Below are positions 6,453 through 11,988 of a DNA stretch of 11,988 bases, piece after piece (the stretch's first letter is position 1; each line of letters begins with the position of its first letter). Made by a program: the position numbers and the translations under genes. The notes beneath the pieces were generated by a model that saw only the letters and a list, made by a program, of their open reading frames with translations, had not been told where the DNA came from and did not search any database. Origin of the DNA: DASQVO01 sp035640715 (lineage in GTDB: Bacteria; Actinomycetota; Actinomycetes; Streptosporangiales; Streptosporangiaceae); assembly GCA_035640715.1 (NCBI GenBank), contig DASQVO010000414.1, positions 1 to 11,988 of the forward strand, written 5' to 3'.

Positions 6453-7765
6453 GCATTCCGAAAAAACCAGGACCATTCGGATCTCCCGGACGCAGGCGCC
6501 AGGGGCCGGAATCGACCGGGAACGGACGGCGGGTTCCGCCGGACAGGACGGTACCGCTGGAGTCGCTGTTTCCGTCTGAGCAGCCCCCGGAGGAGCCCTT
6601 TCTGGAGGATGTGGCTTACGAGCCCGCGCCACCGTACCAGGCGCAGCCTTCCTACGGGGCCCAGGCGGCGTATGAGATCCAGGCGGCGTATGAGACCCTA
6701 TCGGAGCTTGAGGCCCGGCCCTTGTATGAGACCCAGCCGGAGTATGAGGTCAAGTCCTCGTACGAGACTCAGCCGGGGTATGAGGTCAAGCCCTCGTATG
6801 AGTCCCAGGCCTCCCATGAGACGCAACTCACCCACGAGCCGCAGCCGCAGTACCGGGCCGCGCCGGCGGACGGCCGCGAACCGCGCGTGTCGATCATCCT
6901 GCCCTGCTTCAATGAGCAGGATCATGTGCTTTTTGAGATCGGCCGGATCTCCCGCTCGATGGACGCCAGCGGGCTTCCGTATGAGCTGCTCGCCATGGAT
7001 GACGCCTCGACCGACGCCACGCTGGAACGGCTCCGCTCGGCCGAGCCGCACTTCCCGCGGCTGCGCGTGATCCACTTCCCGCGCAACAGCGGCCCGGGTA
7101 CCGTCCGCCGGATCGGCACCCAGCAGGCCAAGGGCGAGATCGTCGTCTGGACCGATTCCGGCATGAGCTACCCGAACGAGCGCATACCCGAGTTCGTCGC
7201 CATGCTGGATGCCGATCCGTCGGTTGACCAGGTGATCGGCGCCCGCACGAGCGAGTCGGGCACGCACAAGGTCGCCCGGGCACCCGCCAAGTGGTTCATC
7301 CGAAAGCTGGCCGAGCAGATGATGAACTCCGATATACCCGACCTGAACTCCGGCTTGCGCGCGTTCCGCCGGTCCGTCGCGCAGCCCTATCTCCGGCTAC
7401 TGCCGCCCGATTCCTCCTGCGCCACCACGATCACGCTCGCGTTCCTGTCAAATGAGCATGGCGTGCGCTACGTACCCATTGACTATGCCAAGCGGGCCGA
7501 CGTGGCCCCGTCCCATTTCTTCTCCGGCGCCTACCAGTACGTGCTGCAGGTACTGCGGATGGTGATGTACTTCAACCCGCTTAAGGTCCTGATGCCGCCG
7601 GCGCTGTTCCTGGTCTGCCTCGGTATTCTCATGGGCCTTTACGATATGGTCGTGCATCCGCTGAATTTCACGATCAGTACGGTCCTCATTTTCGTGACCG
7701 GGCTGATCATCGCCTCGCTGGCGCTACTCGCCGACTTGATCGTCCGTTCCCGGGGCGACACGTGA
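6449..7765 (+). CDS. GT2 polyprenyl-phosphate-sugar synthase-like (GtrB/DPM-type) glycosyltransferase with a repeat-rich N-terminus
   Basis: Start GTG 6449 overlaps the upstream stop as GTGA, which suggests translational coupling; AGGAGG at 6424-6429 is 19 bases away and too far to decide. The frame runs back to ATG 6356, but that start would overlap the fusion gene by 97 bp and has no ribosome site. The 438-residue product has a basic Pro-rich leader (1-56), fourteen hexapeptide repeats (57-140), and a GT-A catalytic domain (about 145-370). Its motifs are VSIILPCFNEQD, DDAST (184-188), WTDSGMSYP (234-242) and DLNSGLRAFRR (298-308). Two membrane helices (about 379-400 and 406-431) close the protein. 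Relatives move a sugar from UDP-glucose or GDP-mannose to polyprenyl phosphate on the cytoplasmic face, making the donor used by GT-C enzymes such as its neighbour. The usual DxD-like Asp-Ala-Asp reads Asp-Ser-Gly here. The exact sugar is not predictable. Confidence 0.88.
   Translation: MSIPKKPGPFGSPGRRRQGPESTGNGRRVPPDRTVPLESLFPSEQPPEEPFLEDVAYEPAPPYQAQPSYGAQAAYEIQAAYETLSELEARPLYETQPEYEVKSSYETQPGYEVKPSYESQASHETQLTHEPQPQYRAAPADGREPRVSIILPCFNEQDHVLFEIGRISRSMDASGLPYELLAMDDASTDATLERLRSAEPHFPRLRVIHFPRNSGPGTVRRIGTQQAKGEIVVWTDSGMSYPNERIPEFVAMLDADPSVDQVIGARTSESGTHKVARAPAKWFIRKLAEQMMNSDIPDLNSGLRAFRRSVAQPYLRLLPPDSSCATTITLAFLSNEHGVRYVPIDYAKRADVAPSHFFSGAYQYVLQVLRMVMYFNPLKVLMPPALFLVCLGILMGLYDMVVHPLNFTISTVLIFVTGLIIASLALLADLIVRSRGDT
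6617..6868 (+). repeat. Fourteen in-register 18-bp (six-residue) coding repeats, Y-E-x-Q-x-x
   Basis: Read in the frame of the GT2 gene, bases 6617-6868 divide without gaps into fourteen 18-bp units: YEPAPP, YQAQPS, YGAQAA, YEIQAA, YETLSE, LEARPL, YETQPE, YEVKSS, YETQPG, YEVKPS, YESQAS, HETQLT, HEPQPQ, YRAAPA. Units 7-8 and 9-10 form a recent 36-bp duplication (6725-6760 against 6761-6796, five differences). The first position is Tyr in eleven units and His in two. The segment should be disordered and cytoplasmic, ahead of the catalytic domain. Confidence 0.9.
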
Positions 7766-7767
7766 GG

Positions 7768-7840
7768 CACGGTCTTTCCATGATCGTAGGTTGTTTTCCG
7801 CTCCATCCGCCGTTTTTGGCTCACGATCATGAAAGCCGTG
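7768..7840. repeat. Inverted repeat in the gap between the GT2 and GT4 genes
   Basis: The left arm CACGGTCTTTCCATGATCGT (7768-7787) and right arm ACGATCATGAAAGCCGTG (7823-7840) pair along their whole length with two single-base bulges. The inner 9 bp (CATGATCGT/ACGATCATG) are perfect. The 35-nt loop is unusually T-rich for this window. The right arm ends just before the GGAGG of the next gene, so the structure could affect its expression or act as an imperfect terminator for the upstream operon. There is no T-run after the right arm. Confidence 0.6.
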
Positions 7841-7850
7841 CGGAGGAGCC

Positions 7851-9062
7851 GTGCGGATCGCGCTGATCGGCCCGGCACACCCGTACAAAGGTGGCGGGGC
7901 ACGGCATACCACCGAGCTCGCGCACCGGCTTGCCGCGGCCGGGCACGACGTGGTGATCGAGTCATGGAGCAGGCAGTACCCGGTCGGGCACTACCCGGGC
8001 GGGCAGCACATGGTCGAGGTGGCGGAGGGCGAGCCGTTCCCGCGGACGCGGCGGTTGCTGTCCTGGCGCCATCCGGCCGGCTGGGTCGCCGCGGGACGTC
8101 GGCTGTGTGATATGGACCTGGTCGCTTTCGCGCTGCTGATCCCCCCGCAGGCCATCCCGTACCTTGGCGTGCTGGAAGGACTTCGCGGAGCCCGCCCGGG
8201 GCGCCGGCGTGACGGCACGTCACAGCCGCGCACCGTGGTGGTCTGCCACAATGTGCTGCCGCATGAGCGCAGGCCAGCCGATGAGCTGCTGACCAGGAAG
8301 TTGCTGCGCCGGGCGGGGGCGGCGCTGACCCATTCGGCCGAGGAAGCCGCCCGGGCGCGCGCCCTGGTCCCGGCGGTGCGGGTCACGGCCGTGTCGCTGC
8401 CCCCGCACCTGCCGACCGCCGCATCCGTGTACTGCCGGGGAGATCATGCGGCAGCCAATGGCCATGCCGAACGGGATGTTGCGCTGCGCCCCGGGCGGTG
8501 CCATCTGCTGTTCTTCGGCATCGTCCGGCCGTACAAGGGTCTTGACGTGCTGCTGCGTGCACTTGCGCGGGCACCTGCCCACGTCGTCCTGACGGTCGCG
8601 GGAGAGTTCTGGGGCAAGGCAGAAAAGGAGACACGGGCACTGATCGACCGCCTCGGCCTAGCCGGCCGGGTCACGCTGCGCCCCGGCTACGTCCCCGCCG
8701 ACCAGATACCCGGACTGTTCGCGGCGGCGGATGCGCTCGTCCTGCCGTACCGGTCCGCGACCTCCTCGCAGAACGTGTGGCTCGCCTACGCCCACGGCGT
8801 GCCGGTCATCGTGACCCGGGCGGGCACGCTCGCCGACCAGGTGCGTGACGGCGCGGACGGCCTGGTATGCCAGCCGGAGGATGAGGATGACCTGCTCCGC
8901 GCCCTGGTGCGGATCAGCGCGCCGGGGGAGGCGGCTCGGCTGCGTTCGGCGGTCCGGGCGGCCGACCCGGGCCGCTACTGGGATGCCTACCTGGAGGCGC
9001 TGCTGAGCCTCGCCGCGCCGCCCGCGCGGGAACCGCCGGGCCTGGAGCCGATGACCCGCTAG
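7851..9062 (+). CDS. GT4-family (GT-B fold) glycosyltransferase
   Basis: This 403-residue soluble glycosyltransferase would act on a nucleotide-sugar donor at the cytoplasmic face. The start GTG is preceded by GGAGGAG at 7842-7848 (slightly close), and the protein opens with the expected first strand, RIALIGPAHPYKGGGARHTTELAHRL. The N-terminal Rossmann half spans residues 1-180. The C-terminal half begins near LLFFGIVRPYKGLDVLLRAL (219-238), followed by GYVPADQIPGLFAAADALVLPY (279-300) and the donor-site segment SSQNVWLAYAHGVPVIVTRAGTL (305-327). The usual E-x7-E donor motif is not conserved: SSQNVW-LAYAHG stands where most GT4 enzymes have a glutamate, as in the sub-group reading SGVVQLAYA. 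It follows the GT2 gene by 85 bp on the same strand, so it may belong to the same glycan pathway. It has no membrane segment or signal peptide. Sugar and acceptor cannot be read from sequence. Confidence 0.88.
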   Translation: MRIALIGPAHPYKGGGARHTTELAHRLAAAGHDVVIESWSRQYPVGHYPGGQHMVEVAEGEPFPRTRRLLSWRHPAGWVAAGRRLCDMDLVAFALLIPPQAIPYLGVLEGLRGARPGRRRDGTSQPRTVVVCHNVLPHERRPADELLTRKLLRRAGAALTHSAEEAARARALVPAVRVTAVSLPPHLPTAASVYCRGDHAAANGHAERDVALRPGRCHLLFFGIVRPYKGLDVLLRALARAPAHVVLTVAGEFWGKAEKETRALIDRLGLAGRVTLRPGYVPADQIPGLFAAADALVLPYRSATSSQNVWLAYAHGVPVIVTRAGTLADQVRDGADGLVCQPEDEDDLLRALVRISAPGEAARLRSAVRAADPGRYWDAYLEALLSLAAPPAREPPGLEPMTR

Positions 9063-9207
9063 GACCCTGGCGGGGGCCCACAGGCATCGTGCAGCCGAGC
9101 GTACGATGACCGCCCGGGATCGGGCCGGCCGCCGGTGGCAGGAATCAGGCGGACATTGGCATTGCGGCTACTCGTCACGGGCCGCCCGGACCAGGCAGGA
9201 TCGAGGA

Positions 9208-10242
9208 GTGACGGACACGCCCGCCTCTACCGACACAACAGACCAGGGCCATCCCGATTTCGTTCGGCATCCTGATCCAGGGCCTCACGATTCCGGGCCG
9301 CAGCGGGCGCGGCGGCCTGCGTTCGGCGGGTGGGCGGCGCTGCTGGTCGTGTACGTGGTGTGGGGCAGCACGTACCTGGCGATCCGGGTGGGAGTCGAGA
9401 CGATCCCGCCGCTGCTGCTCGCCGGAGTGCGGTACCTGATCGCGGGGCTGATCCTGTTCCCGCTGGCCGTGCGGAGCGGTTCCGCCGCTAAGCGCGCCGC
9501 GGACCGGCCGCGCGCCGCGAACTGGCCGCGCGCGGCGAACTGGCTGGCCTGCGCGGTCGTCGGCATCCTGCTGCTGCTCGGCGGCAACGGTGGCGTGTCC
9601 GTCGGCGAGCGCAGCGTTCCGTCCGGGTTCGCCTCGCTGCTCGTGGCGACCGTGCCGCTGTGGCTGCTGGTCCTGGACGCGGCACTGAACCGCGCGCGGA
9701 TCGGCGTGCTGCCGCTCTCCGGCCTGATAGCCGGGCTGGCCGGGGTCGGCCTGCTGGCAGGCCTCGGTAACGGCGGGTCACCCGGCACAGGTTCCGCGGG
9801 CGGTGTGGCCATCATCCTGGTGGCGAGCCTTTCGTGGGCGCTGGGAACCATCCTCTCCGGCCGGCTCGCGCTGCCGGCTCGGCCACTGCTGTCCACGGCG
9901 ATGCAGATGCTCACCGGCGGTGTCGCGCTGCTCGTGCTCGCCGCCGCGACCGGCGAGTTCGGCTCGTTCCACCTGACGGCGGTGTCGCGCAGCTCGTGGC
10001 TGGCGCTCGGCTACCTCATCGGGCCCGGGTCGATCCTCGCGCTGTCCGCCTACAGCGTGGCCGTCCGTAGCCTTCCGACGCCGACGGTGGCCACGTACGC
10101 GTACGTGAACCCGGTCGTCGCCGTCATCCTCGGCGCGACCCTGCTCGGCGAGGCTCTCACACACACCATGCTGCTCGGCGGCGGACTGATTATCGTGGCG
10201 GTCGCCCTGGTCGTCCGGCGCCAGGGCGGTGCGGGTCACTGA
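9208..10242 (+). CDS. EamA/DMT-superfamily exporter, YedA-like
   Basis: A 344-residue inner-membrane protein of the drug/metabolite transporter superfamily, with ten predicted helices in two EamA halves (about residues 40-185 and 195-335). The signature VYVVWGSTYLAIRVGVETIPPLLLAGVRYLIAGL resembles E. coli YedA. The second half has the matching helix pair ending in TYAYVNPVVAVILGATLLGEALT. These proteins export small metabolites; the substrate here is unknown. GTG 9208 is preferred, with AGGA at 9197-9200 seven bases upstream. An in-frame ATG at 9106 would add 34 Arg/Gly/His-rich residues without a ribosome site. Residues 1-38 are hydrophilic, longer than usual. A small duplication (RAANWP/RAANWL) lies in the loop after the second helix. 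It sits 145 bp after the GT4 gene, with no sign that it belongs to that pathway. Confidence 0.88.
   Translation: MTDTPASTDTTDQGHPDFVRHPDPGPHDSGPQRARRPAFGGWAALLVVYVVWGSTYLAIRVGVETIPPLLLAGVRYLIAGLILFPLAVRSGSAAKRAADRPRAANWPRAANWLACAVVGILLLLGGNGGVSVGERSVPSGFASLLVATVPLWLLVLDAALNRARIGVLPLSGLIAGLAGVGLLAGLGNGGSPGTGSAGGVAIILVASLSWALGTILSGRLALPARPLLSTAMQMLTGGVALLVLAAATGEFGSFHLTAVSRSSWLALGYLIGPGSILALSAYSVAVRSLPTPTVATYAYVNPVVAVILGATLLGEALTHTMLLGGGLIIVAVALVVRRQGGAGH
9508..9543 (+). repeat. 18-bp tandem duplication inside the EamA transporter gene
   Basis: CCGCGCGCCGCGAACTGG (9508-9525) is followed directly by CCGCGCGCGGCGAACTGG (9526-9543), one base different. It adds six residues (PRAANW twice) to a cytoplasmic loop and keeps the frame. 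Confidence 0.75.
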
Positions 10243-10301
10243 GGTGGGGGGTGCCCGGTGCCAGGATTCGGGCCCGGGCAGGTGCGGGCCGGGCGGCTGA
10301 T

Positions 10302-10330
10302 TTGCCTACCGGACCGGAAGTTCATAAGGT
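10302..10330 (+). promoter_or_regulatory. Likely housekeeping promoter of the initiator tRNA gene
   Basis: TTGCCT (10302-10307) and TAAGGT (10325-10330) are separated by exactly 17 bases. Transcription would start near 10337, about six bases before the tRNA, and this is an A/T-richer patch than its surroundings. The match to TTGACA/TATAAT is partial. Confidence 0.5.
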
Positions 10331-10342
10331 TAAGGAACGCGA

Positions 10343-10419
10343 CGCGGGGTGGAGCAGTTCGGTAGCTCGCTGGGCTCATAACCCAGAGGTCGCAGGTTCA
10401 AATCCTGCCCCCGCTACCA
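10343..10419 (+). tRNA. Initiator tRNA-Met (tRNA-fMet, anticodon CAT)
   Basis: A 77-nt cloverleaf can be drawn by hand: acceptor CGCGGGG (10343-10349) with CCCCGCT (10409-10415), discriminator A, encoded CCA at 10417-10419; D stem GAGC/GCTC; anticodon stem CTGGG/CCCAG around CTCATAA with CAT at 10377-10379; T stem GCAGG/CCTGC around TTCAAAT. Initiator marks are clear: an unpaired first position (C1 against U72), an A11-U24 pair in the D stem, and three stacked G-C pairs in the anticodon stem. Its 3' end faces the integrase remnant, which suggests that it served as the integration site; the gene itself is intact. Confidence 0.97.
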
Positions 10420-10425
10420 GGTCAG

Positions 10426-10456
10426 AGGCCCCTTCCGATCATGGAAGGGGCCTTTT
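10426..10456 (+). terminator. Intrinsic terminator after the initiator tRNA
   Basis: A perfect 11-bp stem, AGGCCCCTTCC (10426-10436) with GGAAGGGGCCT (10443-10453), encloses the 6-nt loop GATCAT and ends in TTTT (10453-10456). It begins seven bases after the tRNA CCA. Confidence 0.9.
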
Positions 10457-10467
10457 GCATGCCAGAT

Positions 10468-10488
10468 GCTAACGGATTTGCTAACGGA
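10468..10488. repeat. Paired direct repeat TGCTAACGGA between the tRNA terminator and the integrase gene
   Basis: TGCTAACGGA occurs at 10468-10477 and 10479-10488, separated by one T. Its place between the tRNA and the 3' end of the integrase gene fits arm-type binding sites for an integrase or excisionase, but this is inference. Confidence 0.5.
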
Positions 10489-10496
10489 GCTCTGGC

Positions 10497-11402
10497 TCAC
10501 GCCGTCGTCCCCGCATCCCCGCCTGCATCGTCCGGCGTGCGTTCCTCTGTCTCTTCTGTCACCTCGGTAGAGGCGAGCGCGCCGCCGATGATCAGTTCGG
10601 CCAGCGTGTTCGCCACCTGGCGGTCGGCTTCTAGGTCGGTCTGCACGTACTGCTTCATCGTGAAGGCAACATCCGCGTGGCCGATGCGCTTGCTGAGCGC
10701 TTTCCAGTCGATCTTCGCGTTCCGGCCCGCCGTCGCGTAGCTGTGCCGTACGTCGTGCAGGTCGATTTCCGGGAGCCCGGCCGAGGCAGCCAGCTTCTTG
10801 AACCGGCGTGTGATCGTGTCGGGGTGCGGGGGCTTGCCGTTCTCCCAGCAGAACAGGACCCCGTGATCCTGATAGTCCGGCCCGAACTCTTTCCGTTCCA
10901 GGTCCAGCATCTCGATGTGGACCTTGAGCGCGGCGAGGGTGAACGGGTCGAGTGCCAGGACGTGCTGGGCGTTCTCCGTTTTGCCGTCCGACTCGATGAC
11001 TTTGCCGTCTATGACGACCCGCGTGTCCTCGATGGCGAGTGTCCCGGCGTCCAGGTCGAGCAGGTCACGGTGAGCGCCCGCCAGCTCGCACCGCCGCATG
11101 CCCGAGGTCGCTTCGAGTACCCATAGCGCGAAGAACCGGTCAGACCGGGCGCGCTGCAGGAAGGTCTGGAGCTGAGCGACGGTCCACACCATACGTCCTT
11201 CGCGGGGAACGCGGGGAGGGTGCGCGTCGCTGACGACGTTCCGCTTGGCCCAGCCCCAGACAGTGAAGTCCTCCCATGCTCGGTGGAGCATGCGATGCGT
11301 GTTGACGACCGTCTTCGGCTTCAGGCTGGGGGACAGCTTCTTGCGCGATACCTCGGCGGCCTTCTCGGTCGTGCGCCGGGTCGGCTTCTTCGCCTCGATC
11401 GG
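10497..11402 (-). pseudogene. Tyrosine recombinase (phage/AICE integrase), N-terminally truncated
   Basis: The catalytic domain is complete. Numbering from the only in-frame ATG (11291), the residues are R66 in TSGMRRCEL, K104 in DGKTEN, H179 and R182 in HDVRHSYAT, H205 in GHADVAF, and the nucleophile Y215 in MKQYVQ. Such enzymes cut and rejoin attP with a chromosomal site, often a tRNA 3' end. Upstream of that ATG the frame stays open for 37 more codons and still reads like the end of a core-binding domain (KPKTVVNTHR before MLHRAWEDF). It stops at a TAG (complement of 11403-11405) with no start codon in that stretch. The N-terminal arm-binding domain and most of the core-binding domain, roughly 100-150 residues, are missing. 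The remaining 264-residue product might be made from ATG 11291 but should not recombine normally. The C-terminal tail is acidic, EVTEETEERTPDD. Confidence 0.85.
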
Positions 11403-11470
11403 CTATCCGATCATTGGATCGTCCTCGGCGTGCTTGCGGTGGCAGCGCACCGTGTCGTACCGGTAGGGGC

Positions 11471-11988
11471 GGCAAGGTCAAGTACTACGCATCCCTGACC
11501 GGCTCCCGGACCAGACGCCTGGAGGCCAACGGGCGCAGGGACACCTTCGCCCAGCAGGTCGAAGCCCAGGGCAAGACGCCTAAGCAAGTCAGCACCGTTG
11601 ACGTGATCCCGGCCGACACGGACATCGCATCCCGCCTCGGGGTGGAGCCCGGGCAAGAGGTCGCGGTACGTCGCAGGGTAATGTACGCGGACAACGAGCC
11701 GCTGCAGCTCGGCGACAGCTACTATCCGCTGGCGATCGTTCAGGACAGCAAGATCATGAACCCGGCCGACATCATCGAGGGCACCGACCAGGTCCTCGAA
11801 GACCTCGGCCACATCCCCACCCGCTACGAAGACGAGATCACCTGGCGCATGCCGACCTCGGAGGAGGCGACGAAGCTGCATCTCCGGCCGGGCATCCCAG
11901 TTGGCCGCCTGGTACGGGTGAGCTTTGACCAGCACGACCAGCCCATCGAGGTCTACGTCGTGATCCTGCCCGGTGACCGGCACGTCCT
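11471..11988 (+). pseudogene. GntR-family regulator, UTRA ligand-binding domain only (5' truncated, 3' runs off the window)
   Basis: The frame beginning GGC AAG GTC at 11471 is open to the window end (172 codons). It matches the UTRA effector-binding half of GntR/HutC-type repressors: DTDIASRLGVEPGQEVAVRRRV, then NEPLQLGDSYYPLAIV, VLEDLGHIPTRYEDEITWRMPT, EEATKLHLRPGIPVGRLVRV and QPIEVYVVILPGDR. In the family this domain follows a winged-helix DNA-binding domain of about 70 residues, which is absent. The same frame upstream (about 11399-11470) reads as an Arg/Gly/Cys-rich stretch without helix-turn-helix character. There is no ATG near the domain start, and GTG 11603 lies inside it. Integrative elements of the pSAM2 type carry such regulators (KorSA) to control transfer and replication. 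Without the DNA-binding half it is probably dead. An assembly or rearrangement junction is an alternative explanation. Confidence 0.75.

Larger units (their letters stand above)
10457..11988. mobile_element. Remnant of a tRNA-integrated element (AICE/pSAM2-like or prophage)
   Basis: Next to the 3' end of the tRNA lie a tyrosine recombinase reading towards the tRNA and, head to head with it, a GntR/UTRA regulator of the type carried by actinomycete integrative elements (KorSA-like). Both lack their N-terminal parts where they meet (11403-11470). Excisionase, replication and transfer genes that would normally lie between them are absent. The right end and the second attachment site are beyond the window. 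The boundaries given are approximate, and the element type is inferred from these two genes and the tRNA only. Confidence 0.55.

Noticed and set aside
4929..6632. 567-codon minus-strand open frame
   Set aside because: It is an antisense shadow of the GT-C and GT2 genes, very rich in Arg/Gln/His/Asp, with no recognisable motif or hydrophobic pattern.
6617..6868. CRISPR-like array
   Set aside because: The 18-bp units are contiguous coding repeats without unique spacers and stay in the GT2 reading frame.
9106..9207. Upstream ATG start for the EamA transporter
   Set aside because: It has no ribosome site and adds an Arg/His/Gly-rich leader; GTG 9208 has AGGA at proper spacing.
11140..11481. 113-codon minus-strand open frame across the integrase/GntR junction
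   Set aside because: It is in a different frame from the clear integrase sequence and is a low-complexity Arg/Pro shadow.
11411..11983. 190-codon minus-strand open frame opposite the GntR fragment
   Set aside because: The plus-strand frame shows a clear UTRA domain; the antisense frame has no family features.

Overview
The window is high-GC DNA (codon third positions almost all G or C) with GTG starts, GGAGG-type ribosome sites and actinomycete-style protein families. It also carries an initiator tRNA-Met gene with encoded CCA. This points to an actinobacterium; a Streptomyces/Streptosporangiaceae-like genome is a guess, not something the sequence proves.

Layout. (1) 1-318: the 3' end of an unrecognised gene with one likely membrane segment. 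(2) 485-1957: a CLC-family chloride channel/transporter homologue that keeps the gating glutamate but has a valine at the proton-glutamate position and no GSGIP motif. (3) 1958-2315: a non-coding spacer with two diverged, hairpin-forming direct repeats of about 75 bp. (4) 2316-9062: a glycosyltransferase block. It holds a 1378-residue membrane protein that joins a GT87-like half to a second GT-C (PMT/ArnT-like) half in one reading frame. A GT2 polyprenyl-phosphate-sugar synthase-like protein overlaps it by 4 bp (GTGA), and a soluble GT4 glycosyltransferase follows 85 bp later. (5) 9208-10242: a YedA-like EamA/DMT exporter. (6) 10343-10419: the initiator tRNA, with a likely promoter and a strong intrinsic terminator. 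(7) 10457-11988: the remains of an integrated element, with a tyrosine recombinase that has lost its N-terminus and, head to head with it, a GntR/UTRA regulator that has lost its DNA-binding half and runs off the window.

How the genes fit together. In known systems of this kind, a GT2 enzyme with two C-terminal helices loads a sugar onto polyprenyl phosphate at the cytoplasmic face. Multi-spanning GT-C enzymes then use that lipid-linked sugar at the outer face. The GTGA overlap between the double GT-C gene and the GT2 gene fits one supply-and-use unit; the GT4 enzyme may extend the same glycan. The acceptor is not visible in the sequence.

Most unusual points: the GT-C/GT-C fusion with two long disordered linkers and a Trp-rich loop; fourteen in-register hexapeptide repeats (Y-E-x-Q-x-x) at the N-terminus of the GT2 protein; loss of the second Asp of the GT2 DxD-type motif; and the broken integrase/GntR junction beside the tRNA. 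No CRISPR array, complete insertion sequence, toxin-antitoxin pair or recognisable defence system was seen.
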